Shown piece by piece: positions 9,851 to 22,094 of a DNA stretch of 64,000 bases (positions within the stretch are counted from its first letter, which is position 1; every line of letters begins with the position of its first letter). Source of the DNA: Epinephelus fuscoguttatus (lineage: Eukaryota; Chordata; Actinopteri; Perciformes; Serranidae); contig NC_064762.1 of NCBI RefSeq assembly GCF_011397635.1, positions 20,981,479-21,045,478 of the forward strand. The letters run 5' to 3'. A program made the position numbers and the translations under genes. Below the pieces are notes generated by a model. That model ran no database searches. It had not been told where the DNA came from and saw only the letters and a program-made list of their open reading frames with translations.

Positions 9851-12800
9851 ATTTAAAGTGCTTAATTTTATTAGAACTTTTTCATCTCCTCTATGTGTAG
9901 ATGAGACAAAATAAATCAGAAAACTTAGTTACAAAATGGAGCTTACAGGTATGTTTTTTAATAGCTTACTGGTGCAGAATGGAACTGAAATGTGGAATTA
10001 AATAAAATGTGTTATATATATATATATCTATATCCTTACTTTACAAGTTGTGTTTTGGGCATTTTGACAGGAAATGAGGGAGGGAGACCCCAGCGAGACT
10101 TAAAGGGACAGTTCACCCCAAAATCAAAAATACATATTCTTCCTCTTACCTGTTGTCGTTGATAGTTGTAGAGATGTCTGCCTTCTCTCCACTATAATGG
10201 AACTAGATGACACTGTGGTGCTCAAAAGCCCCGTTTTGAAGCCCCCGTGTGAAAAGTTGTGGATGGTGACAATAGAACCGTTCCATTCCATCCCCATTTT
10301 TGGTCCCCCCTCCTTTGGGGTACCTAGCACACAGATCTGGTACTAAAAGGTGGAGCTGTGAACACTGCAGGCTGTTGATTGGTCAATAGCGGACAGTCAC
10401 TCTGCTTAGGGCTGAGCTGTGGCTGGTTTTGAGGCTCATGTAACCACTGTTCATACCGTGGAGAGTTTTATATCTATAAAATGAAAGGATGTTTTGCTGG
10501 CTCTTGCAGCAGCTGGAGTCTGAGAAAAAATAACTTAATTAACTAGGCCGACTGCCAGCAACTTTTAAGGTGGAACGTTAACTTGTTACTCAATGCATGA
10601 GATGACGACGTGAATCCATCAACACACCTTAAATTTCACTACGACAACTTTGACCATTACTTTAGTTTTTATATGACAAACACTTTTAGTAATGAGTGGA
10701 TCATTAAGCGTTTATATAAATTAATTTCGACTAGATGATGTGACTGCATATATACTAATCCTTACTTGGAGAAAGAAAGCGTTGTGGAGCGTAGTTCCTG
10801 TGGGCTCCGGCAACACTAAACCCCTGAGCTTGCCTGAGAAGGACTAAATGCACAAACCTGAAATTTTTAAATGTCCCATGGAGAGAGACTCTCACTGCAG
10901 CCTGTTTTACTTTGTTCTAAAATTGTCAGTGCGCATCTCCGTTCTGTGGACGATAAACGGAGCAGTGAGTGACAACAACTCCACCCATATTTAAGAGTAC
11001 TGTTTGCGGTGGAAACGTTAGGGTGTGGGCACCATGTCTGAAGAGTTACTTTTGCTTCCATACTGAAAGCCTTTGGTGGAAACGGGGCTAAAAAAAAAAG
11101 TGCCAAAAAAAGCGCATTTGAAAACCCCACAGCAATTTCTGTATGCAAAAGTCATGACCCAGTTACTCCAGATAATCCCCAGACCTTGCTGTTAGAAGTT
11201 TCATGTACAAACTATTTCTTTCTACCAAACTACACCTGCTAACTGTATCACTGCTCATAAGGAAGTGTGCATCTACTGCTAGCTCAGCCGAGGAGGAGGC
11301 TATAATCTTGCATAGGAATGTCAAAGATCTGTATCCGGCCAATCAAAGCATTTTTTAACTCATAGGGAATCGGCCAAATTGAACCCCCTTTGTTTAATAT
11401 CGGCAGTGCAGCCGCCATCAACTCTTCAACTCTCCGCACTCTGTCTCTCCTCCCCTCTGCACCCCGCCCACCACAAACACACACAATAACAGCAAAATGC
11501 TACGTGAGACAGTTTATTTATGTTATTTACCCATAGTATGAGCGCTCATTTTAGCTCAGTGTGAAAGTGTCTTGTGTTTTCTGCTGTCTCTGGCACATGG
11601 TTTTTCACTGCGGGCAAAGGAGAGGCAGACAGCAGTTTGTCACACCACTAAAAGTGCTACAAAATCCTTGCAAGCAAAAACACAATAAAAGTAGGTTAAT
11701 TTATTAATGTAATCTGCACAAAACATACAGGCGACGAAAATAAGCCCTCAATAGAATACAGTTCAGGTAACAAAGGCTGCACTGACGCAACAGACACTTG
11801 AGGACACTCTCTTAAAGCAACAGATAAATGTTACCACCTGTTACCATCCCATAATACAAAGAAAATCAGCAAAGTCTCACAACTGAAAAGCTGGAAAAAA
11901 ACACACTAGGGATTTAACTAATGCTTTAGCTCTCCAAATGTTGTGGTGGGCCCATTACAATACAGGACAGAACTTTTCAAACCCTGAGAAGATGCACAGA
12001 TGCGTGTTTTTCCTGATGGGAAACAGAGATGTTAAATCGCCACATTAATTTTAGGAGTACAACAGAGAAAGTTCACAAACACCCTGCAAGTTTTATGCTT
12101 TGGGCTACACATCTGACTCGGAGATACCGAGAATGTTTTTTATTGAAGTCATAAAAAGATGGATGGAAACCCCCTCAGCTATGACACAGATGGAAAAAAA
12201 CACATTATTTCATAGATTACAAATTGTCAAACTGTTCTGAGTGCAGCGACAGCCAATAGCAGTCTTTTTGTTAAACTGCCGCCACTATAAAGGTATGTTG
12301 TATTTCCCCTCTGCTGCCAAATACAGCGTTACAGCCTGCTCTGGCAGTTAGCCTGCCAGCAGTGCTTTCTCGCAGAGGATTGAAATGTCAGAGTGTGATT
12401 TTACTTACTTTCCCCCCTCCAGCTGCACACAGGCTTTGGTCAGCTGCCTTCAGTTGCAGTACAATTAACAGACTTTAATTCAACATTGGGGGAGACACAT
12501 ATGAAATGGGGGAGGTTTTAGTCCCCCCAGGAAATACTGGGGGGGGGGGCTTTGTTTTGTTTTAGTGGAAGCTCTCTCAGGCCCCTCTTACCCTTTAAAG
12601 GCACAAAATGGTTTAGTCCACCCCTGCACTAGGATTCATCTTAAAATGCAACTAGAGCTGATAAAGTGACTTCTTAAGCAAGATTTATACTTGTGGGTTG
12701 AACCTATGGTTTAGCCTGACGTGCACCTCCCTAGTAATGTAACTACACATTGCGGCGGCGCAGACCTCCTGTCTATTTCTGTAAGCTGACACCATTTCCC

Positions 12801-13089
12801 TCAGTGGAAACACAGCTTTTATTTACTTTAATTTCACAGATAAGAAACAACAAATTATGAAGACAATAAAGCCTCCACAAAATAGCATTTTAAGTTTTGT
12901 GTGTGATTTATGCTGGAAAGGAAATCTCCGCTATTTGCTAGGCTAATTTAAACAATGTAAAATGTGTTTAGTGTTTAATATAAGACAGTTGTTTTGTCAG
13001 TGAACCTTGTGAGCTGTAATGAAATGAATATTGCTATTAAGCCGTGTTTAATGTGTGTTTTGAATCAACTCAACTTTACAGCACTTCAC

Positions 13090-13160
13090 AGAAACCCCAC
13101 CGACGTTAAGAACGGCTTTCTTCGGTGTCTGACACCGCAAGTCACTGCCCATCAACTAGT
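13090..13160 (-). repeat. Dispersed repeat, copy 2 (inverted)
   Basis: On the minus strand it reads gggcagtgacttgcggtgtc, then a segment ending in cttaacgtcggtgg. It matches the copy at 6072-6160. Confidence 0.65.
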
Positions 13161-13947
13161 GAGACACAGAGACACCATCACACAAGCATTAAAGGGATAG
13201 TGCACCCAAAAATGAAAATTCAGCCATTATCTACTCACCCATATGCCGAGGGAGGCTCAGTTGAAGTTTGTGTCCTCACAACACTTGCGGAGATCCAAAG
13301 GGAGAGGGGGTAGCAACACAACTCCACCTAATGGAGGCTTATGGCGCCCCAGAGTGAAAATTTGCTTGAAACAATATTAAAATTGTCTAAAAACAAGTTA
13401 CTTTTTAGGTGTTGTGTCTTATTTTAAGTGGAATGACATTTGTTTTGACTAGAAATTAGACATTTTGACTCACAATAAGACATAATATTCTTGGTAAGAT
13501 TTTGAGTTCTTGCAGTGTATACTTCATGATGTGTTCAAATGTAACTACAAGAAAAGGAAATTTGGGTTTTTGTGAGAAAAATACAGTTGGGGGGGGGTGA
13601 AATTTGTTTTCTTGGCAATATGAAGCAATTTCATTTGTTGATGAATGCATCTGAGTTTGTGTTCTGAGGCTTCTTGTTTTTATGTGTTTATTTTTGAGCC
13701 ATAAACATTTTCTGTAGCAGAATGGCGTCAGAATGACAATACAGCTACTTTCCTTTCCTGTATTTCCTGAGATTTTTTTTAAGTAGGCTAATTTTACTTA
13801 AGTAATTTTTTAAGCAAATACTTTAGTAATTTTACTTAAGTAATATTTTGACTAAGCTATTTTTACTTTTATTGGAGTAATATTTTACAAGGAGTATCTG
13901 TACTTTTACTCAAGTATAAATCTGCCTTTATGCTGCTGGAGCAGAAA

Positions 13948-13950
<3 letters not shown>

Positions 13951-13988
<38 letters not shown>

Positions 13989-13990
13989 AA
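13951..13990 (+). repeat. (AAGA)n microsatellite
   Basis: About ten uninterrupted tetranucleotide units in a purine-rich setting. Confidence 0.95.
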
Positions 13991-14944
13991 ACTGACTTTG
14001 TGAAAAAGAAAAATCAAAAGGTGATTAGGAGAGACATAGGTCAAGAGCGGAAGGATGGGGGCCCACGGAGACTACTTATGCACAGGGACCGGTTTTTGTT
14101 GCTACTCCCCTGCTAAGTTGTGCCTTTCCTGCATTAATTTCAAGTGGAAATGTCTTTGATTCATCAAAATATAAGTCCTCTGCTTCTTTCATGCTTTAAT
14201 TGTAGGGAACAAATGTACATGTTCTAAATATTAAGGGGGGAATAAATTAGATATACTTTAGTCTTGTCAATATTTATAAATTCAGTACTCATATTTTGAC
14301 ATTTGGATCTAGGTTACCCAATCTATGGACATCTATTGGTCCAACCACTGACTATCAGTGATAGACTAAAAGATGGATGGATACCTGTATGGATACCTAT
14401 TTTTCCTCTGATGTAGATGGAGACCTATAGTATATAGATAGCATTGTACTGAATTAATTTTGTTAAACAGACTTTTCCAGCAAGTGTTACAGCTAACCAT
14501 CTGCCTGTTACAATTAACCCCACCCATGGGATACGCTGTAACATTTCACGTCCACCACTTCTTAGTGCAATTGTAAAGGTAAATTCTAGAAAGAAAAAAA
14601 CCCCACTAACTTTTTATTTGTAGCAGAGATGTCCATGATGTTAGAATAAAACAAACAAACAAGCAAAAAAGAAATAATCTCAAACAGTTTTGAAAATAGC
14701 CCAAACAAAAATGTTTTAGGTTGTGCCCTGCTCTCCCCTTTGTACAGTCACACAAATAGATGCATTTATAAAACATGAAACATGCATAAAATATTACACT
14801 CTGTAATAATAGTATGTCATATTCTAATAGATTGCAGAGATTAAATATCACAACAGAGCTACAGCTTTATTTAGAGGCTGTTATTATAAGCATACAGTCA
14901 ATAGTAGGCCTATTACAGTAATTTCTCTCAGGGTGTTCCTGTGC

Positions 14945-15120
14945 ACTAACCCTCCCACCTTCCCCTCCCCTCCCCTGCTCTCTCCTCCTCTCCTCTCCTC
15001 TCCTCCTCCTCGCCCCTCCCTGTTCCCTGTAAAAGGGAACAAACTGCCGCCGCGCCGCTGTCCCGCCTCCAGCTCTTCTTGTCCCGTCCGTGGAGCTGCA
15101 GCACGGCCGCACTGCCTCCA
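14945..15120 (+). promoter_or_regulatory. Probable kcns3 promoter / 5' region
   Basis: A pyrimidine-rich tract (CCTCCC/TCCTC runs, about 14945-15027) leads into a GC- and CpG-rich block (about 15040-15125) directly upstream of a good splice donor at 15213. Base composition stands out from AT-rich surroundings, as expected for a CpG-type promoter. There is no clear TATA box. Confidence 0.45.
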
Positions 15121-15212
15121 CCGACCCGCTGCCTGCCTCACTTTACAAGAATGTGAAAACTAAACCACCTGGATAAAAGTTATTTTCATGGAAAGAAAGG
15201 CTCCAACTGCAG
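15120..15212 (+). other. Probable non-coding first exon of kcns3
   Basis: Ends with ccaactgcag followed by gtacgcgac, a good donor, 594 nt before the acceptor ttatcag at 15801-15807. KCNS3 genes in vertebrates have 5' UTR exon(s) upstream of one coding exon. The start is not determinable here. It contains an ATG at about 15188 that would be out of frame with the main start after splicing. Confidence 0.45.
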
Positions 15213-15776
15213 GTACGCGACAGCTCCACCTTTTACATTCATTCATAGTAAAATGTAGCAAGTAATTCACTTATTTGTAAACAGGGTTTGGTGAGAAATT
15301 TTTTTTCTCATGCATGGGTGTGCATCCAAGCCAGCATATTGCTCGGAATTTCTAGAAAAGTAGATATTAAGAGGACAATATGGAAATCTAAACGTGCTGA
15401 AAAACAGTCTTTGGCTTTAGTCATTGCTTAAAATGTTGTGTGGCTTCAGTTTCAACTTGTTGCCTCTCATTTCCTCTGAATTAGTCTGTTCCGCTGTGTA
15501 ATTTGATTCCTTCTGGTGATAATACTGTACTTGAGCCCTGGAAGAAGTGACAGCACCTCACGCCTCTTCACTCACTCCAGCTCAAGCCATTTCCTCTGTG
15601 TGTTGTATTGATTTTTTTTTCCTTCAGAGGACTAATGTGTTCTACAAACAGCGCAGTCAAATATTTCTTGATAGACATCCCCCTCCACAGAAATGTACCA
15701 CTTATAATCTTGACTGTATGTGTTTATGGGGCATGAAACAATCTATAAATCTGACATACTTCAATTCTGGTTGTAA

Positions 15777-15799
15777 TGTGTGTGTGTGTGTGTGTGTGT
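15777..15799 (+). repeat. (TG)n microsatellite at the kcns3 splice acceptor
   Basis: About 11 TG units end 6 bp before the acceptor AG at 15806-15807, taking the place of a polypyrimidine tract. A possible branch point (ctgac, 15751-15755) lies upstream. Confidence 0.9.
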
Positions 15800-15811
15800 A
15801 TTATCAGGACC

Positions 15812-17314
15812 ATGGGGTATGGGCAAATCCTCCACCGACGAGGGAATGAGGAGGACCAGGTCCACCTCAACGTGGGAGGGGTTCGACACCAAGTGGATGC
15901 GGACATGCTGCTCCGCTTCCCTCACACACGCCTGGCTCGTCTGTTGTGCTGCCAAAGCGAGGCAGCGATCCTGGAGCTGTGTGACGACTACAGCCCTTCA
16001 GAGAGGGAGTACTACTTCGACAGGAATCCCCGGGTTTTCCTCTGCGTGCTCAACTTCTACCACACGGGGCGCATTCACATGATGGAGGAGGCGTGCGTCT
16101 TCTCCTTCAGCCAGGAGATCGAGTACTGGGGAATCCAGGAGCTCCACCTGAGCCCCTGCTGTAGCTACTGGTACCACGAGAGGAAGGAGTACATTGAGGA
16201 CAGAGAGTGGGACGTCCGGAGTGACGACCAGCAGCATGCGCCGAGCATCGACTCCTCCTTTGAAGAGCTCTCTGCTCTCGATAAGGACCTGGCAAAATTC
16301 AAAGGTGCCTGGTGTGCAGAGGTGAGGAGCTACGTCTGGCTCCGGCTGGAGGATCCAGGTCACTCAAGGGGCTCAAAGATCATCGCCGTGGCCTCCCTCA
16401 GCTTGGTGTTGACCTCTATCGTTGCCATGTGTGTCCACAGCATGCCTGAGTTTCAACAGGTGGACGACAACGAGAAACCCATCGAGGACCCCGTCCTCAC
16501 CATCCTGGAGGAGATCTGCATCGCTGGTTTCTCTGCCGAGTTCATCATCAGGCTGATTGTCGCGCCCTCCCGCAGGAAGTTCCTCGGAAACCCCTTAAAC
16601 ATCATCGACGTTGCCTCCATTTTGCCATTTTACGCCACTTTAGCTCTGGAAACAGCCGACGAGGAGGTCGCAGAGGAGAACGAGGACTTGGAAAATGTGG
16701 GGAAGGTGGTGCAAGTTCTGCGCCTCATGAGGGTTCTCAGAATCCTCAAACTGGCCCGCCACTCCATCGGGCTGCGAGCGCTGGGTGCCACCGTCCGCCA
16801 CAGCTACCATGAGGTGGGTCTGCTCCTTCTCTTCCTCTCGGTTGGGATCTCCATCTTTTCCGCCCTCATCTACTTCGCTGAGAAAGAAATGGAGAGCACA
16901 GATTTGGGGACCATTCCTTCAGGCTGGTGGTGGGCCACAATCACCATGACCACAGTCGGTTACGGTGACACCTGCCCAGTAACAGTGGCTGGGAAGATAG
17001 TGGCCACCTTGTGTATCGTCTGTGGCCTCTTAGTGGTGGCTCTGCCCATCACCATCATCTTCAATAAGTTTTCAAAGTACTATCAAAGAAACAAAGCCAT
17101 GGAGGGAAAGTGTATCCCAAAGCCTGAGAGACAAGACCCAGAGCTCCCTCACTATAACATCAGAGACCTGTTCACAGGAAGCGTGTACCCCTTTATAGGA
17201 GGTATCGCCTTCAGGAACAGTGTGAGCAGCGCAGGGGACGATACGGATGCCTCCAGTCTCCAGGACATAGAGGTGTACGATAATGACACTTGTGAAAATG
17301 GGGCGGCAAAATGA
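15812..17314 (+). CDS. kcns3: Potassium voltage-gated channel modifier subfamily S member 3 (Kv9.3)
   Basis: An electrically silent Kv subunit that joins Kv2 channels in the plasma membrane and alters their gating. The start at 15812 has a strong context (gaccATGG) just after the acceptor and gives 500 residues, close to the roughly 491 of mammalian Kv9.3. The T1 domain spans about 17-120 and has the intact zinc motif HX5CX20CC. S1 holds AVASLSLVLTSIVAMCVHSM. S4 has regularly spaced charges (RLMRVLRILKLAR). The selectivity filter TVGYGD is at 381-386. S6 reads VVALPITIIFNKFSKYY, with PIT where homotetramer-forming Kv channels have PVP; loss of the second proline is a hallmark of silent subunits. 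The C-terminus, ENGAAK, resembles the Kv9.3 tail. The coding region is one exon, as in other vertebrates. Paralogue a or b cannot be decided from sequence alone. Confidence 0.96.
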   Translation: MGYGQILHRRGNEEDQVHLNVGGVRHQVDADMLLRFPHTRLARLLCCQSEAAILELCDDYSPSEREYYFDRNPRVFLCVLNFYHTGRIHMMEEACVFSFSQEIEYWGIQELHLSPCCSYWYHERKEYIEDREWDVRSDDQQHAPSIDSSFEELSALDKDLAKFKGAWCAEVRSYVWLRLEDPGHSRGSKIIAVASLSLVLTSIVAMCVHSMPEFQQVDDNEKPIEDPVLTILEEICIAGFSAEFIIRLIVAPSRRKFLGNPLNIIDVASILPFYATLALETADEEVAEENEDLENVGKVVQVLRLMRVLRILKLARHSIGLRALGATVRHSYHEVGLLLLFLSVGISIFSALIYFAEKEMESTDLGTIPSGWWWATITMTTVGYGDTCPVTVAGKIVATLCIVCGLLVVALPITIIFNKFSKYYQRNKAMEGKCIPKPERQDPELPHYNIRDLFTGSVYPFIGGIAFRNSVSSAGDDTDASSLQDIEVYDNDTCENGAAK

Positions 17315-17956
17315 CATTCACTCCCTTTATGACTGCAAGTCACCCCGTGCCTCTCAGGGCCGAACGCTCCATCACCGACCCTGCCTCCCCTGCACAGTCT
17401 TCCTCCTGCAATTTGACAGAGAATTACCGTGGCCATGACTTTTTTTATTTATTTTTTTTGTCTACGAGGGAATAGCTTGTGAAATATACAGCGTCGCTAA
17501 AACCAGGAAATCTAAAGGGAATTATCTGAGCCTTGCTCGGAGGTTTGAAAGCCCATTTTCTGCTTGAGAAAACGGCAATGATGCATGTAGGAGGCCATAA
17601 TGTTAATGTTTCTTCAAAGTAATGCGCTGTATTGATTTGTCTGCTCGCTGGAAGTTCAGACTGAGAATTCGGCGAAAGTCTAGGATGACAACAACACTGT
17701 TTGATGTTTCCAAATGGTATTATAGATCTCTAAGTTGACTGATGTTACACAGTCTGCATGAAGAAAAATAAATGCATTTCTGAAAGAGAGTAATGTGGAA
17801 TTATGCAATATTATTGATGACGAGAGGCCACGTGACTCTCTCAGCACTGTGGAAAGCACTGATATACCAGGTTATTGTTATTAATCTTTTCTTTTGGACA
17901 GTTGTTTGGCATGCTGGGTCACTCCTGGGGGGTTACTCATGTGGACATGAAATAAA
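17315..17956 (+). other. kcns3 3' UTR with two candidate poly(A) signals
   Basis: AATAAA occurs at 17767-17772 and at 17951-17956. No further coding sequence follows the stop. Which signal is used cannot be told from sequence. Confidence 0.55.
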
Positions 17957-20626
17957 ACTCAGTGAACCAGAAGTAATATGCCTCTCATTTGTGACATGGC
18001 ATACAGGACTACTCACTCACTCAGATTAGGTTTTCAGTTCAGGTTTATTGCACTTACTTATAGCGGTATATTCTTCACTAAAATGACTCTAAAATCTCTA
18101 AAAGTCTTTTCTTCTGTGGTGAAATGCACTGAGACTGTAGAGAAAACTTTCTGTTTCCTCTTTTCTCTGCTCCTGAAAGCATTGATTTCCCGTCCCCTGT
18201 TATCATCTCCGGTTGAATGCGCTGCTGTCCTACCAGAGCGAGAGATGTAAAAGATCTTTTCTCGACAGGGGTCTCAAAGGTCGACCCCCGCAGGTCAGGT
18301 CACGCAGTCGACCAGAAGCATCTACTCTCAGAGTTAAACACTTCAAAGTGTTCCTTCAGCCATTACATTTAAAGTTTTAAGTTAATATTTCATGACAGTT
18401 CAGGGAATCAAACCTTTAAAAACGATAGTAAGTGGGTGTCAGTGAGGGGGCTGCTAAACAGATTACACTCTGATCATTTCTTAATAGTAGTACATTAGTT
18501 CTGATTGCTTTCCGTATGGGGTGTGCATCACAGAGGATATTAGCATACTGTTTAATCCTCACTGTCTGATTTATGCTTCCACGCTGATGACAGCCGTGGT
18601 CAGAGGCATTATGTTTTTGGATTGTCTGTCTTTGTCCCATCCTTGTAAATGTGATACCTCAGGAACAACTTGAAGGAATTCCTTCAAATTTGGCACAAAC
18701 GTCCACTTGGACACAAGCATAGGCGCAGATTTTAGGGGGAAGATAGGAGACACGTCTCCCTCAGTATTGAGAACGTGCATTTCTAACCCCCAATTAGAAC
18801 GTGAAAGTAGCAGAGGACTTTAATTTGGACAAAATTAAAGACATTTCCACCATAAATTTAGGCAGAAAGGGCAAATTTGGTGCATGAAAGTTCACCAGAA
18901 GTGTTTGATGGTTCATGCGTGTACCCCACAATGTTGAAATGAAACCTGTGACCTTGGACTCAAAGACGGACTGATTAGATTTTGATGGTCACGGGTCAAG
19001 ATCATTGTGACCTCATAAAACACAATGATGAAGTGATGACATGTTCTATCCAAAAGGTCAAGGGTCAACTTCACTGTGATGTCATGTGTTCTTCAAAGTC
19101 ACATTAGATATGACATTACTCAATGTCATATCTCAGAAGGGGAGACATTTGGTCAGATACTGGATTGGTGTCTCTCATCTTGGGTATCCACCTTAAAACT
19201 GTGCTGATTGTTTAGATCCTCTGTGCTGCAGGGTTGAAGATGTGTGTGAAACATCCAGGTTGGAGAATCCGTAGCTTCTTTGTCTGCTGTCATAGCTAGA
19301 ACCATGTGTTCAATCCTTCTCCTCTGGTCGTCCACCACAAGCTCACTGGTTTCGCTGAGTTTGAGAGTCAGGTGATTGTCATAGAGTAGGCTGACCTGGA
19401 AGTTAGCATCGCTCTGGGTCCCTTGTCAAAAAGCCAAAAGGACTTTTCCATTGGATTTTGTATAATGGCAGAAAATAAGTTCTGTGGCAAACAAACATTT
19501 ATGATACTTACACTTTTGTTCAGCAAGATAATCTACGCAATGATTTTTGAAGCCTAAATGCAATCCCCAGAAGCAAAAAGCTAATGTTAGGCTATAACCA
19601 AACTCCACTACAGTCACATGACCTAACATCGCCACTACAACGAGGCTTGATGACGTTCTGTACTCTCATATAGCCACTTGCTTACAACCGTCTTTTTCAA
19701 GACACCTAAAAGCTTAAAAATTCATAAGTGGGTTATCTATTCATTTATTTTATGTCGTAGAACAAAAGGTCAAAACCTCTAAAGCTCGTGTTAACCACAG
19801 ACCTTATTTCAGGCATCTGACCAAAAATCCACTGACATAAAGACAAGGGAACCAGGAGTACTAAAGTGCTTACTCATATCTGGGTGTAAGGACTCATTAC
19901 TGCACCACTCTGTTCTATTGAACCTTATGTGATGAAGCTCTGTATCAGTCCTCAGCATGATTCTCGCTGGAAGTTATTAACTGGAATCATTGAGCCATCG
20001 ATATAGTTATAAGCTCCATTTTGCCAAAAATATATGCTTAGTACCTTTAATTAAATTCCTCCAGTGTTTTCACTACATATTTTATCTACATATATTATCT
20101 GAGACTGGACGTACATGGATATAAACTGTAACTTGAGTCGTTGGCAGAGGCATACAACCACAGGGCAGTCATTTTAGTTTGCTTTTGTCATCTGCCTTTC
20201 ATTGTAATGACACACCCAGTATTGGTGCAGACAAACATTGATTTTTAATAATGATTATACATACAGAAAGATGCAGTACATAGCTAATACTACACAGTAC
20301 ATGACAACAGCTGAATCAGAGCGGATATATTTGTCAAAACTTCTGTCCCAGTTAAGTCTCACAAATTATGTTTTATTAGCAGTGCAGGCAGTGCAATTGC
20401 ATCGGGGCCCCTGGGGTGGAGGGGCCCGTAGAGAGAGCGGATTCAGATTGGCACCTTGGAAATATACCTGTGTGCAAAGATAAATGATTAACTTAAAAAC
20501 AGTGCCATTTGCTATATATGTCTTCGAAAAGGCAAACCCACCTGTGTCATGGTTTTCATTTTTATTTATTTTTTTAAATAGTGAATATGAAATTATATGC
20601 TTTTGAAACGTATTGTATTCAAAAAG
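17957..20626. other. Intergenic, repeat-bearing
   Basis: No gene seen. About 18640-19170 resembles a common fish interspersed repeat (cacaaacgtccacttggac, then repeated tcaaggtcactgtgacctc-like phrases such as gggtcaagatcattgtgacc and ggtcaacttcactgtgatg). The rest is AT-rich and unremarkable. Confidence 0.5.
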
Positions 20627-22094
20627 TCTGTTTTATTGAGTATTTTTTTCTGTTTTTCATGGTAATTTTGTTTCTGTTTTTCATGGTAATTTTGTTTCTG
20701 TTTTTCGTAGTAATTATTAACACTACTGTAATCCTAGGTATTCTTCTTCTTTCTTCTTCTGAGGAAATCATACTTCCCATGGGTGAAAACTCACCAAACT
20801 TTGCACAAAGGTCCAGTCTCATGCCAGATATCCTCAGATGTTAACTCAAGCCAATAGTCCTGATGGTGGCACTACAGCAAGCGTCTAAAGTTCAAAACTA
20901 TGAAAATTCATAATAAATCAACCATATGTGCTACAACTTTACAACTTTCATCAAACTGTAGCCCCAATACTGAAGAAACTTTTGTACACTTAAACCTATT
21001 AAAAATTATGAAGTTCATCACTGTTTTTTTTTTCAAAACCTGCAAAACTTCTTAAACCTATCTCCTCCCACAATTTTTACTCATTTGACACCAAACTTGC
21101 TACAGAGCATCTTCAGACTGTCCTACAAAAACAATTTGATTTATCAAAAATTGAGCCTACAGTGCATCAAAATGTTTGACTGTAAACGGTACTGTAAACA
21201 TATACGTGCAAATTCTTGCTAAATAAATCTTCAATGTTCATGAAAAAAATGACAAAATTCTAGAGTCATGGTAGATGATGTGTGGCAAATTTCAGAATTT
21301 TATCTCAAAAACTGAATTTTTGACAGCATTTTGAATTTTGCTCTAATGTGAACAATTGGAGTCAATGTAAAAATGGCAATTTTAAACATCAGTTTTTCAC
21401 TTATGAAGCAAATCAATCATTGTTAAAATAAATTACCAACATCTCCATGCTGTCTAGATGCAATATGTGTATTTTCAGATTTTTGTTTCGATAACTGAAT
21501 TTTTTACAGTGGTTTCAAATCTGCCTTTCCATGCATGGACGGCTGCTAAACCTGCACATCTGGCTTAGTCAATTTGTGAAGCTACACATGAATTGTCACT
21601 GACTAATTAGCTCAGTGAGATAGAAATTGATTCTTAGTCTCAGAGGTTGTGAGTTCAAGCCACAGCTGATGCAAAAGGCAGATTGTGTTGCTAAATTCCT
21701 AAATGTCTTCCAATTCTTCTGCTTGTTGCTCAGAATTGCCTAAAAATGCCTGGACCCGACCCATTGCTGGGCGGGTCCAGGACACTGGGAGATAAGGTGC
21801 CTGCGTAAAATCGACAAACTAATGATAACACCATCTATATGACTTAAAGACAAGAGTATCTTCCAGTATTTCAAACCCAAAACAAAGTAAAACTGGATTG
21901 AACTGAACAAGCGGGTCATGTTTGCTTCCATTATATCGAGCTCTCAAGAAAGGAAAGAAAGCGTCTGTTGTTCTATTGCTCTCTTAACTCAGAAAAACAG
22001 AAAAAATTACCCCGAAAAACAAAACAAAAATACCACGACATAAACAGAAACAAAATTACCCCGAAAAACAGAAAAAATTACTCAATAAAACGGA
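20627..22094. mobile_element. Non-autonomous DNA transposon with iterated subterminal repeats
   Basis: The left end (tctgttttattgagta) and the right end (reverse complement tccgttttattgagtaa) are inverted copies. Each is followed by several copies of a roughly 24-bp unit (tttctgtttttcatggtaat on the left; reverse-complemented tttctgtttttcggggtaat on the right). The interior resembles the block at about 31770-32370 (aaactttgcaca phrases). No transposase frame. Confidence 0.7.

Larger units (their letters stand above)
9851..14930. other. Intergenic region between zpax and kcns3
   Basis: No gene recognised. Contents: an AT tract near 10012-10030; a TTAA-type MITE end at 10099 (ttaaagggacagttcacccc) with no partner end found; sequence of about 10265-11105 resembling a fish MITE (tttggtggaaacggggc near its end); a G-run at about 12540; another MITE end at 13190 (ttaaagggatagtgcaccc); a region at 13770-13920 rich in ttacttaagtaa; and the AAGA repeat. 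The frames here are short and unlike known proteins. Confidence 0.6.

Noticed and set aside
14867..15163. Frames of 76-85 codons on both strands
   Set aside because: Caused by the GC- and pyrimidine-rich kcns3 5' region; no domain and no conservation signal visible.
15998..16363. 121-codon frame antisense to kcns3
   Set aside because: Shadow of the real coding frame; the plus-strand translation is unambiguous.
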